A stretch of 64,000 bases of DNA from Aralia elata (Eukaryota > Streptophyta > Magnoliopsida > Apiales > Araliaceae): the NCBI GenBank assembly GCA_034770075.1, contig CM068377.1, positions 71,809,358 to 71,873,357 of the forward strand. The letters run 5' to 3'. Each line of letters begins with the position of its first letter. Positions within the stretch are counted from its first letter, which is position 1. The position numbers and the translations under genes are program-made. Shown in pieces: positions 25,411-35,213 of the stretch. The notes under the pieces were generated by a model, which saw only the letters and a list, made by a program, of their open reading frames with translations, was not told the DNA's origin and did not search any database.

Positions 25411-26964
25411 ATGCCGCCTAGACGCAACGTACCACCCCCAGCGACACCAGAGGGATCGGTTAACAATGGAGGAGGTCCAACAGACCCCATGCAGCGGTTA
25501 GCAGACATATTAGAGAGGATGGAAAGGAGAAGTGCGGGAATTGTGAATCCCAACCCACCGGCAGCACCCATAACAAGTTTCAAGGACTTCAAAAGCGTAG
25601 GACCCCCAGAGTTCAGGGGAACGACTGATCCGATTGAAGCCCAGTCTTGGGTGAAGGAAATGGAGAAGGCTTTCATTATCGCACGCGTGGGGGATGACCA
25701 GAAAACAGCATTCGCCACCTATATGATGAAAGGGGAAGCAAATTATTGGTGGGAAGCTAACCAACAACGAGCAGGCGAAGGAGTGATACTGTGGGACAAG
25801 TTCAAGGAATTATTTTTCTGGAATTATTTCCCAAAGAGCATGGAAAGACAAATGGTAGTGAAATTCTTGGAACTGAAGCAGGGAGACATGACGGTGGCTC
25901 AGTACGCCGCCAAATTCAATGAACTTGCACGTTTTGCACCGCTTCAAGTAAGTACTGAAGAGCTAAAGGCGCAAAGGTTTGAACAAGGGCTGAAACCGTG
26001 GATATATAACAAGGTAGCCGTTCTTCAGATCGAAACCTTTAGTGCACTGCTGGAAAAAGCCATTATCGCTGAAGGAGGGATTGAGGCCCTGAATCAACAC
26101 AAAAAGAATAAGAACAGTGGAGGAGACTACCGTGGCGGTGGCAGTAGCGGTGGAAGCAATTCAGGAAAGAGGAAATGGGATGGTGGCAACAACAACAACA
26201 CCAACACTAATCAGATGGGGAATAATCAAGGGGGATTTAAGAAGAGGGTTGAAGCGTGTTCCAAATGTGGGAAGAATCAAAAGGGAGAGTGCTGGAAGGG
26301 GCGCAATATCTGTTACAATTGTGGCCAGGAGGGGCACATGGCACCAAACTACACAAACCCGAACAAGAACCGTGGATGTTATTCTTGTGGATCGGTGGAG
26401 CATCAGATCAAAGACTGCCCGAAGAAAGGAAGCACTGGTGGAAATGGCAACAGAGGAGGAGGTAGCAAACTGGCAATTGGAGGACCGACTCCGCCAAACC
26501 GAACCCCTGCCCGAACCTTCAACATGACCGTCCAGGATGCAGTGATTGCTAAGGACGTGGTGTCAGGTATTATCCCAATCAATAATATAAATGCTTGCGT
26601 ATTATTTGATTCGGGTGCTACCCATTCTTTTGTATCTGAAGATTTTGCTAAACGGTTAAATTTACCCCAAGAGCGGTTAGAAAATCCTTTGAGTATAGAA
26701 ATTGCGAATAACGAGGTAATTCCAGTAGAGTTTATTCTTCGTAATTGTTGCGCTGAGATTAGGGGATATAACTTTTGCGTGGATTTGATCCCAATAAGGT
26801 TGGGAGAGTTCGATGTAATATTGGGAATGGACTGGTTGTACGATAATGCGGCGATGATTGACTGTCAGAAGAAAAGTGTGAACCTTCGGACCCCTAACAG
26901 GTCGAGGGTAGTGTTTAATGGTAGCACATCGCTGAGACGTTCTTGTTGTCTTACGATGATGTAG
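25411..26964 (+). CDS. gag and protease of element A
   Basis: 517 codons. Residues about 60-215 are the retrotransposon gag (capsid) region, with FRGTTDP, a WW-containing stretch and QYAAKFNELARFAP. Asn/Gly-rich linker about 235-275. Cys-His knuckles lie about 280-335: CYNCGQEGHM ends in Tyr instead of the final Cys, and CYSCGSVEHQIKDC is complete. Aspartic protease has VLFDSGATHSFVS at about 400-412 and ILGMDWL near the end. The frame stops at TAG 26962-26964 and the RT frame follows in the same phase. At this place element B has CAG, so the stop looks like a C-to-T change rather than a natural gag-pol boundary; a read-through stop cannot be excluded. Function: capsid formation, RNA packaging and polyprotein cleavage. 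Confidence 0.95.
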   Translation: MPPRRNVPPPATPEGSVNNGGGPTDPMQRLADILERMERRSAGIVNPNPPAAPITSFKDFKSVGPPEFRGTTDPIEAQSWVKEMEKAFIIARVGDDQKTAFATYMMKGEANYWWEANQQRAGEGVILWDKFKELFFWNYFPKSMERQMVVKFLELKQGDMTVAQYAAKFNELARFAPLQVSTEELKAQRFEQGLKPWIYNKVAVLQIETFSALLEKAIIAEGGIEALNQHKKNKNSGGDYRGGGSSGGSNSGKRKWDGGNNNNTNTNQMGNNQGGFKKRVEACSKCGKNQKGECWKGRNICYNCGQEGHMAPNYTNPNKNRGCYSCGSVEHQIKDCPKKGSTGGNGNRGGGSKLAIGGPTPPNRTPARTFNMTVQDAVIAKDVVSGIIPINNINACVLFDSGATHSFVSEDFAKRLNLPQERLENPLSIEIANNEVIPVEFILRNCCAEIRGYNFCVDLIPIRLGEFDVILGMDWLYDNAAMIDCQKKSVNLRTPNRSRVVFNGSTSLRRSCCLTMM

Positions 26965-26973
26965 GCCAAGAAA

Positions 26974-28233
26974 TTGTTAAAGAAAGGATGTGAAGGCTAC
27001 TTGGCCTATATTATCGATACAAAGAAAGAAAGTGTAGAAATTAAGGATATACCGATAGTAAGAGAGTTTTCGGATGTGTTTTCAAGCGAGTTACCTGGTC
27101 TTCCACCAGATAGGGAGATTGAATTTGCAATAGACTTAGTGCCAGGGACTGCACCAATTTCAAAGGCCCCGTATCGTATGGCGCCAGTGGAGATGAAAGA
27201 ATTGTTGATACAACTTCAGGAATTGCTGGACAATGGGTATATTCAGCCAAGTGTGTCCCCATGGGGAGCCCCAGTTTTGTTTGTCAAGAAGAAGGACGGA
27301 TCGATGAGGCTCTGCATCGACTACCGAGAATTGAACAAATCAACGATCAAGAATAAGTATCCATTGCCAAGGATCGACGACTTGTTCGATCAACTAAAAG
27401 GAGCCAGACACTTCTCAAAGATAGATTTGAGGACCGGATATCATCAGCTAAAAGTAAGGAAGGAAGATGTACCTAAAACTGCGTTTCGGACGAGATATGG
27501 TCACTACGAGTTTTTGGTGATGTCTTTCGGTTTGACTAACGCGCCGGTAGCATTCATGGCCTTGATGAACCGAGTTCTGAAGCCGTACCTAGACAAGTTC
27601 GTAGTAGTTTTCATCGATGACATCTTGATTTATTCAAAGACTAAAGAAGAGCATGCTGATCATTTGAACAAAGTACTGGAGACACTAAGAAAAGAGAAGT
27701 TATACGCGAAATTATCCAAGTGCGAATTCTGGATGGAAAAGGTGCAATTTTTAGGGCATATGATCGACAAAGACGGTATCTCAGTGGACCATGCAAAGGT
27801 GGAAGCAGTTAGTAACTGGGAACAACCAAAGACGCCAACAGAAGTGCGAAGTTTCTTAGGGTTAGCCGGGTACTATCGAAGATTTATCCAGGATTTTTCG
27901 AAGATAGCAACCCCGTTGACCAATCTGACGAGGAAGACGGTGAAGTTTGTATGGTCTGAAAGGTGCGAAGACAGTTTTCAGGAGTTAAAAAAGAGGATAA
28001 GCGAGGCGCCTGTATTGTCCCTACCAGATGATACGGGAGGTTTTGTAGTGTATAGTGATGCATCACACAAGGGTCTTGGCTGTGTATTAATGCAACACGG
28101 CAAGGTCATTGCGTATGCATCACGACAGTTGAAGGATTACGAGAAGCGATACCCTACCCATGGCCTGGAATTAGCAGTTGTCGTCTTTGCATTGAAGATT
28201 TGGAGACATTACCTTTACGGGGAGAAATGTGAG
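26974..28233 (+). pseudogene. Reverse transcriptase and start of RNase H of element A
   Basis: In phase with gag. RT carries the YRELNKSTIKNKYPLPRIDD segment and LVMSFGLTNAP, and the active-site FIDD lies near 27610-27621. RNase H begins with YSDASHKGLG at about 28051 and is cut at 28233 by element J. It resumes in the correct phase at 35214 after J and its duplicated target GTGAG. The coding quality of this piece is good, with no internal stop after 26964. Converts genomic RNA to cDNA in the virus-like particle. Confidence 0.95.
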
Positions 28234-28691
28234 TGATGAGTGTGTTTTATATACACAAATTAGGTGCTTTTGAGCTTGATAATTTGTAAATCCTAAGTCA
28301 TTTCGGTTGGTTTTATGTGTTTTTATCTTATTGTTATGTAATGTAGTTTTGTATTGGTTTTATATGTTTTTGTATGCTTTTATGTGTTTTTATGTTGTTT
28401 TGTAGGAATTGAAATAAAAGCTCCTTGGAATCAATACCCATAATTTATTTTTTCGGTACTGTAGCTGCTTTTTTCCCAATTTCACCCATGATCCAATCTG
28501 AATCTCTCAAAACTCAAAGAATGAAAGTTGTAGATATTTGTCTTAGCTTTCCAGAGCATCTTGAATCATCCAATTTGAAGTTCGTATGAGAGAGTTATGG
28601 CCATTTTACCATCGGATTTGGCATGAATGTTACACAACAGTTGCTTCGGGCTCAATTTGAGACTTTCTCCAGTTATGAAAGTTGTAGAGCT
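28234..28691 (+). repeat. Inverted U3 copy at the downstream end of J
   Basis: This stretch is the reverse complement of 30305-30785 (U3 start of J's 3' LTR), with scattered substitutions and an internal deletion of about 20 bases between two GGAG words. Its outer end TGATGAGTGTG is the LTR start, abutting the target duplication. Confidence 0.9.
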
Positions 28692-28717
28692 CTTGCAATG
28701 CTTTGTTTGTTCTCTTG
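28692..28717 (+). repeat. 26-bp inverted patch from J's internal region
   Basis: An exact reverse complement of 30927-30952, a site just inside the 3' LTR/PPT of J. It joins the truncated U5 of the 3' LTR to the inverted U3 copy. Confidence 0.85.
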
Positions 28718-30785
28718 ATAAATAGGCGCAAGTATACGCGGTCAACAAGTAATAAAGTGATAAGAGAGTTGTCGAACCCACAGGGAATTGTTCTAGTGTA
28801 TCCCAAGTACCAACTATATATCGTCTCGATTTTATTTAGACAAATGATGATTTGAGTTTTTTTTGTTTGGTAATAATTAAGATCTATGGAAAGCGTTAAA
28901 ACAATGAAATTTAATGTTAACAAGTCTAAGATTGCAATTTCCCCCAACACTTCATTTGAATATCCTAACTCTCTCATTTGAATTAATTAACAAAATAGAA
29001 TTGCCAACCGAGAAATCAAAGCTACTTATAAGCCTCTATCGATGGTCAAATTCGAATCTTCCTAATGCGGCATATAGGTATATGTCTATCCTACACACTA
29101 TCAAGAGACTAATTTCAAGAACAATAACAAGACACGTGTCACTAAATCTCATTAAACGTCCTTTCAATTGCCAACTTTCACATAGGAAGTCATTAAGAAT
29201 AGATTCTCCATTGGTTGCACACGGTACCTAGGTATATATCTATCCTAAATACTATCAAGATACCTATCATTGAGGATAATCAACAAGACACATGTCACTA
29301 AATCTCAATTAATAACCCACAACAATCTTTAACTTTCGCATGATATCATAACAAGGTCTAAACACTATAATCCGTTCGTCAAGTTCATATAGGTTCCCAC
29401 GGTAATTACTAACTAGGCAATTAATATATGAAGCGTAAATTATGACATACAATTCACAAATGAGTAATTAATAACAAAGAGAGAGAAATCAATTCAAACT
29501 ATGTGTTGGGTTCCATTGAAATCTTAGAAATTAAGGTCTAGTTCATGATAGCTAAGCAAAACATCAAACACATGGTGTTCATCATAAATTAGAATTACAA
29601 ATTCAAAGGAAAGAAAGAGATGATAAAACCCATTTAGAAGATATTCATATGTTGTTTGCTTGGTTGATGACAATCTCTAGCTTTTCCTCTTCCTTTGGCA
29701 TTCTTTTCTCTTTTTGCTCCATAACTTGTTGCTGGAAATTTCCTTGAATTGCAGCCCCCAAGCTCTTCTTGATGAAGTATGTGTAGCCTCCCAAGGTCTA
29801 AATATCTCTTTGACAAGCCTTTCCTTCTTGGTTCTTTGGCTTTTGCTGAGTTTTCCTTCTATTGCAGCACTTTTGCTCTCTATTTTGATGTTTTTGTCTA
29901 GCCTTCCAATCCCTAGTTTTTGAAATATGAAGCCCCAAAGAGATATTATATAGTGCCTCCATGAAAAACCCTAGCCAAACATCAGATTTTGGGTCAAAAG
30001 TGAGCTGGAATCGCACTAGGAGGTCAAAAAAATCGAACTCAGCACACCCGGGCGCGCCCGCACGCTGCCCGCCATGCCCGCGCCCAGCCCCTGGCCATGT
30101 CGCAGGCCCATGACACGCCCACGCCGCGCGCGCGCGCGCGCTGGCTGCCTGGTGCCAGGCGCCGCGCGCCCACATCCATTTCCGCGCGCCCGTGCCAGTG
30201 GCCTGTAACCCGACTCAGCTTTGACCTCTGTTAGTAAAATGGCCATAACTTCTTCGTCCGAACTTGGATTTAGGCGTGTAAATAGGCTATGGAAAGCTAC
30301 GAAAGAGCTCTAAAACTTTCATAACTGGAGCTTGACGAGAAAATGTCCGGAGAAAGTCTCAAATTGAGACCGAAGAAACTGCTGTGTAAAATTCATGCCA
30401 AATCCGATGGTAAAATGGCCATAACTCTCTCATACGAACTTCAAATTGGATGATTCAAGATGCTCTGGAAAGCTAAGACAAATATCTACAACGTTCATTC
30501 TTTGAGTTTTGAGAGATTCGGATTGGATCATGGGTGAAATTGGGAAAAAAGCAGCTACAGTACGGAAAAATAAATTATGGGTATTGATTCCAAGGAGCTT
30601 TTATTTCAATTCCTACAAAACAACATAAAAACACATAAAAACATAAAAAAAACATATAAAACCAATACAAAACTACATTACATAACAATAAGATAAAAAC
30701 ACATAAAACCAACCGAAATGACTTAGGATTTTCAAATTATCAAGCTCAAAAGCACCTAATTTGTGTATATAAAACACACTCATCA
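28718..30785 (-). repeat. 3' LTR of J, lacking the last bases of U5
   Basis: In element sense it starts TGATGAGTGTG at 30785 and ends in GCGCCTATTTAT at 28718, about 23 bases short of the 5' LTR end. It carries a GC-rich CCCGCGC cassette at about 30045-30200, similar to that of element A, where J's 5' LTR has a different cassette. Confidence 0.85.
30045..30213. repeat. GC-rich cassette in J's 3' LTR
   Basis: Words such as GGGCGCGCCCGCACGCTGCC and a (CG)n run near 30124-30141. It is followed by CCCGACTCAGCTT, which also follows the cassette in element A's LTRs. Confidence 0.75.
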
Positions 30786-30800
30786 AATACCCCCAAACTT
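30786..30800 (-). promoter_or_regulatory. Polypurine tract of J
   Basis: The minus strand reads TAAGTTTGGGGGTATT directly before the 3' LTR start. A similar AAGTTTGGGGGTAGT occurs at about 31752-31766, followed inward by similar sequence; this could be a second internal tract. Confidence 0.75.
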
Positions 30801-32024
30801 AAATCTTTGCTTGTCCTCAAGCAAAACAAACATAAACTACATACTTCAAACACTTGTAATACAACCTAACTTGAGCAATGAATTAATAAACCGACAATGG
30901 TCTCAAAGGCAACAACACATGGAACTCAAGAGAACAAACAAAGCATTGCAAGTCTTAAAATTTCAATTTGCTAGTCATATCTTGCTTTAGGTCCCTTTCG
31001 TGTATGTGTGTGTGTGTGAGTACCCAATAGCGCTAAACCAATCAAGCTCGGATGAAACTATGCAACCACATTACCTTATGAAATAATCAAAGTAAACCCC
31101 AAAACAACATGCTTAACACATCACTCAATACAAAGGTATACAAATCACAATTCCAAAAGTTTTTAGAATCAAGGGCTTTAGGTGAGTGCATTTTATGCTC
31201 CATCTCGATCCTTAAGCACGCTCATATGGGCAAGTGCGTTTTACGCTCAACCTCAACCCCATGCAAAATTTGCAATAAACAATTTTTTTCTTTAATCACA
31301 ATTCTAAGAGAGTGCGTTTTACGCTCCATCTCAACTCACCACATGACCATCAATTCAAACATAACAAATTTGGACACCTTAGTTCGAGTGATGTTTAAAC
31401 GAGTTCTAAAGTTTATAGATATTTTCCACAAGCATTCGGTTATAAAAGCCTTCACTAAGCATACAACTAGCTTAATACTCATGGGTAAGTGCATGAAAGT
31501 GAAAGGACGCGAAAGTAAAATAATAACCACTAAACGATAAGCACAAAGACTAAGCAACAATTGTCAATATCTTATGAGTTAGGCTCTCTTCAAACAAGCT
31601 ATTATCATTGACCATGGATTATGGTTCAAATCAAATTAAAACAATGCTCAAGGGACATATCCTAAAAATAAATGAATTTTTTTTTGAATAAAAAGAAAAA
31701 CATACTTAAATCACATAAAAACTAAATTAAAAACACACAAATACGAAGTACTACCCCCAAACTTAAACTTGACATTGTCCTCAATGTCTGATATAGGAAA
31801 AATTAAAATAGAAGACTTCCCTGAAACCGTGTCAAGCGCCATTGATATCATCTTTCAATACCTTTAAGTTAGGAGCGTACCTGAAAGCAAATGACTAAAG
31901 AAATTAAAATGCAATTAAACCACTAAAATGCAATCAAACAAAAATAAAAGCAAAACAGTAAACTTGGGTTGCCTCCCAAGAAGCGCTTAGTTTAAAGTCG
32001 TTAGCCCGACTCCTTTATTTCCCA
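30801..32024 (-). other. Non-coding internal region of J
   Basis: No domain is recognised. It holds a short (TG)n run near 31003-31018 and three copies of a GTGCGTTTTACGCTC inverted-repeat word (about 31182, 31237 and 31311). The short open frame at 31109-31540 spans these repeats and is not supported as a gene. Toward 31975-32020 lies the run containing AAGCGCTTCTTGGGAGGCAA in minus sense, a word I associate with plant gypsy elements. Confidence 0.6.
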
Positions 32025-33083
32025 TCAATCTGGCTCAATCGCAAAATTGACCATTGCATGCCGCCTCGTTGTTCTTTCTTTGATTTGCATGACATGCATG
32101 CCTGGTTGGTGACCTTCAAACTTCGTTTCAACCGATGACAAGAAGAAGCTTTCCTCATCTGCATCATCAATTATTGCACTTATGTCAAGATCGACATGAA
32201 GATCTTCTTCATGAACCAATGGGTGTTCGATGGGTTTGAAAACCTCGAATGTGACTTCTTGGTCTTCAATTTCCTTTTCATGATCCCCATTCATGCTCCT
32301 CGTCTCATCAACCTCAAAATCATCATCCACAATAGGATGTTCACTCTCAAAATTTTCACTAATAGCTTCGTGCGACTCCGCGCCATTTCCTTGATCATCC
32401 ACCAAACACTCCTCTTCACCTTCCTCTATGGGGTTGATCTCTGTATCGCTAGATAAGGTGCTTTGCGGGTGAATAATGTAAGAATTGGCAACATAGTTCA
32501 TGATGCTCTGCACTGAAGCTTATATATTTGCCAACCTAACCTCATTTTGAGAGATATGAGCCATGAGCTCCTCCCTCCTTCTTTTCGCTTTGTCACAACT
32601 ATGCGAATTCACCAAACATTGCTCTTCACCTTCCTCTATAGGGTTAATCTGTGTAATACAAGGTAAGGTGCTTTGCGGGTGAATAAGCACTGCCTCGATA
32701 AGTTGTGCCATTTGGTTCTCGAGGTTTCGTAACAATTCTTGTTTCTCAATGAACAAGGGAAGAATCTCCTCCACATTAGATGTATCCTCATAGTATGGTG
32801 GAGGTTGGAATGAAAATTCTGAATGGTATGAGAGACTTGGATCAAAGCATTGATTTTGACTGTTGTCCCAAGAAAAGCTTGGATGATGTTGCCAACCCGG
32901 TTGATAGTAGTTTGGGTAGTAGTCAGTTTGATTTTGATTGTAACCATTTTGAGTGGACTTGCCTTTAAGAGTGTCAACCGCCCTTGAAAGCGTTGCAACT
33001 TGTTCTTGCAATTGCTCAAGAAGTTTTGACGAACTTGCTTGCGTCGTCCCTTCATAATCCCATTGATAGTTATGCTCATCCAT
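32025..33083 (-). pseudogene. Single ORF of J, interrupted by one stop
   Basis: ATG at 33083 (MDEHNYQWDYEG...) starts a frame that stops at TAA 32520-32522 and continues in the same phase to 32025, about 353 codons in all. The N-terminal part has a leucine heptad stretch (LLEQLQEQVATLSRAVDTL), then an Asn/Gln/Tyr-rich region; the C-terminal half is acidic. A segment of about 30 residues around IHPQST...NPIEEGEE occurs twice (about 32600-32690 and 32400-32480), a tandem-type duplication at protein level. No enzyme domain is seen. It may be a gag-like or packaging protein, but I do not recognise it. Confidence 0.6.
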
Positions 33084-33196
33084 TAACTGAAAACAAAATC
33101 AAAACAAAACAAAATAAATAATAAGCAAATTATTTACAAGTCTAAATTAAAACCAATTCGATTGTCATTAATATTGGAAAACACTAGAAGAACAAT

Positions 33197-33214
33197 TCCC
33201 CGGCAACGGCGCCA
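33197..33214 (-). promoter_or_regulatory. Primer-binding site of J (tRNA-Asp type)
   Basis: The minus strand reads TGGCGCCGTTGCCGGGGA, six bases after the LTR end. This is the primer site typical of the Athila lineage. Confidence 0.88.
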
Positions 33215-34446
33215 AAAACTTGTTGGTCGATTTCGCAACCGATAAATACGCGCAAGTATACGCGGTCAACAAGTAATATAATGATAAGAGAGTTGTCGAT
33301 CCCACGAGGAATTAACTCTAATGTATCCCCAATTACTAACTCAATATCGACTCGATCTAAATCAAACTCTTTGATTCAAGTGATAGATAAAGGTTACATC
33401 TAAATTGCATGACATATAAATAACAAAAATAGATAGATAAAGGTCTAAGATTACAATATCCCCCATTCAAGCATTTTGTCAAACACTTGGTGGGCAATGC
33501 TTTGTTCAAATTTCTTAACTCTCCTTTAAGATCAATTAACCACATAGAATTGACATCCGAGAAATCACAATTACGTAAGAGCCTCTGTCGATGGTCAATT
33601 ACGAATCTTCCTAATGCGGCATGTAGGTATATGTCTATCCTACACACTATCAAGAGACCAATTTCAAGAATAACTAACAAGACACATGTCACTAAATCTC
33701 ATTAATCACCCTTTCAATTACCAACTTTCACAAAGGAAGTCATTAAGATTAGATTCTCAATTGGTTGCACATGGTATCTAGGTATATGTCTATCCTAAAT
33801 ACTATCAAGTTACCTATTATTGAGGATAATCAACAAGACACACATCACTAAATCTCAATTAATCACCCACAATAATATTTAACTTTCACATGATATCATA
33901 ACTAAGTCTCAACACTATAATCCGTTTGTCAAGTTCATATAGGTTCCCATGGTAATTACAAGCCAAGCAATTAATCTATAAGCATAGGTTATGATAACCA
34001 ATTCATAAGAGTAACAATAATCAAAGGAAGAGAAATCAATTCAAATAAGCAATGAGTTCAATTACAATTTCAAACCAAAAACTGAAATCAAAATAAATAA
34101 ACAAAGCAATAAGCCTAACTAACATCCTTGGAGTACAAAGCTAGATGAAAAGATTAGAGATGAACTCCCTTTTGATCTTCTCATTTCCTTGTATTGCAGC
34201 CCTTGTTGGTGGAGCAAGCCTTCCATTGTTGTTGGTTGCTCAAGCTTCCCCATTGGGGAGCTTGAGCTACCTTTTCTCCTTCTTGCTCTAGGTTAGCTTC
34301 CACCCTCCAAGAATGCTCATTTTAGAAGTCTAGGTCTCTCAAAAATGGAGGCTACATAATGTATTTATAGTTCCTAAGGCAAAAACCTAGCTTAGCCCAC
34401 GAATTTTGACCAAAAATGAGCTGAAATCGCGAAATCTGGCGAATCC

Positions 34447-34615
34447 GGCGCAGCTGCGCGCTTGGATGCGCTGAATACTGAACTCCCTGGATGCCGGGCG
34501 CAGCTGCGCCTCCCTTGGCTTGCGTTTGGGCGCAGCTGCGCCGCCCAAATATGCGTTTTCTGCATGAAGGGCGCAGCTGCGCCGAATTTGTACTAGGAAG
34601 GGGCGCAGCTGCGCC
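34447..34615. repeat. Five-copy GGCGCAGCTGCGCC palindrome array in J's 5' LTR
   Basis: The perfect 14-bp palindrome GGCGCAGCTGCGCC lies at 34497-34510, 34529-34542, 34570-34583 and 34602-34615, with a 13-base variant at 34447-34459. Spacings of 32 to 50 bases are filled with unrelated sequence. None of these copies is in J's 3' LTR. Confidence 0.92.
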
Positions 34616-34640
34616 GGGTAGCAGTTCTGCTGCACTTTCC

Positions 34641-34725
34641 AGCTCTGACGTCTGTTGGGAAAATGACCATAACTTCTTCGTCTGAACTCGGATTTAGGCG
34701 TGTAAATCGGCTATGGAAAGCTAAG
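34641..34725 (+). repeat. Shared LTR module (copy in J's 5' LTR)
   Basis: It contains GTTGGGAAAATGACCATAAC, as in A's LTR at 23294-23313, then CTCGGATTTAGGCG and GGAAAGCTAAG. It lies on the plus strand, opposite to J's own sense, whereas in A it lies in element sense. Confidence 0.75.
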
Positions 34726-35213
34726 AAGTATCTCTACAACTTCCATAACTGGAGCTCGTCGAGATACAGGCCGGAGCAAGGCTCAAATGGAGCCCGAAGA
34801 AACTGCTGCGTAAAATGTATGCAAAATCCGACGGTAAAATGACCATAACTCTCTCATACGAACTTCAAATTGGATGATTCTGGATGTTCTGGAAAGGTAA
34901 GATCAAAGTATACAACTTTTGTTCTTTGAGTTTTGAGAGATTCGGATTTCATCATGGGTGAAATTGATAAACAAGCAGCGGGAATGCTAGATTCAAGCCA
35001 AAAACGCATCAATCCAAGGGGCCTTTATTTCAGTACCTACAAAACAACGTAAAAACACATAAAAGCACACAAATACATATAAAAGTAATACAAAACTACA
35101 TTACACAATAATAAGATGAAAACACATAAAACCAAACGAAATAGCTAAAGACTTACAAATTATTAAGGCTAAAAGTACCCAATTTGTGTATATAAAACAC
35201 ACTCATCAGTGAG

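Larger units (their letters stand above)
28234..35208 (-). mobile_element. Element J: Athila-like non-autonomous LTR retrotransposon with an inverted U3 copy at its far end
   Basis: TSD GTGAG at 28229-28233 and 35209-35213. In minus sense: 5' LTR 35208-33221, primer site 33214-33197 (tRNA-Asp type), internal region with one broken ORF, PPT about 30800-30786, 3' LTR 30785-28718, then a 26-bp patch (28717-28692) and an inverted copy of U3 (28691-28234). No protease, RT or integrase is present, so it depends on a helper. Both outer ends read TGATGAGTGTG inward. See findings for the chimeric structure. Confidence 0.9.
33221..35208 (-). repeat. 5' LTR of J
   Basis: TGATGAGTGTG at 35208 to ...GACCAACA at 33221, about 1988 bp. 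It aligns with 28718-30785 but with many substitutions and small gaps, and with a quite different cassette at 34447-34615. Confidence 0.9.

Noticed and set aside
26117..26527. Second open frame within gag of A
   Set aside because: An out-of-frame shadow of the zinc-knuckle region.
28234..35208. J as a DNA transposon with long terminal inverted repeats
   Set aside because: The terminal inverted repeat is the U3 of its LTRs. A primer-binding site, polypurine tract and LTR-type TSD of 5 bp are all present.
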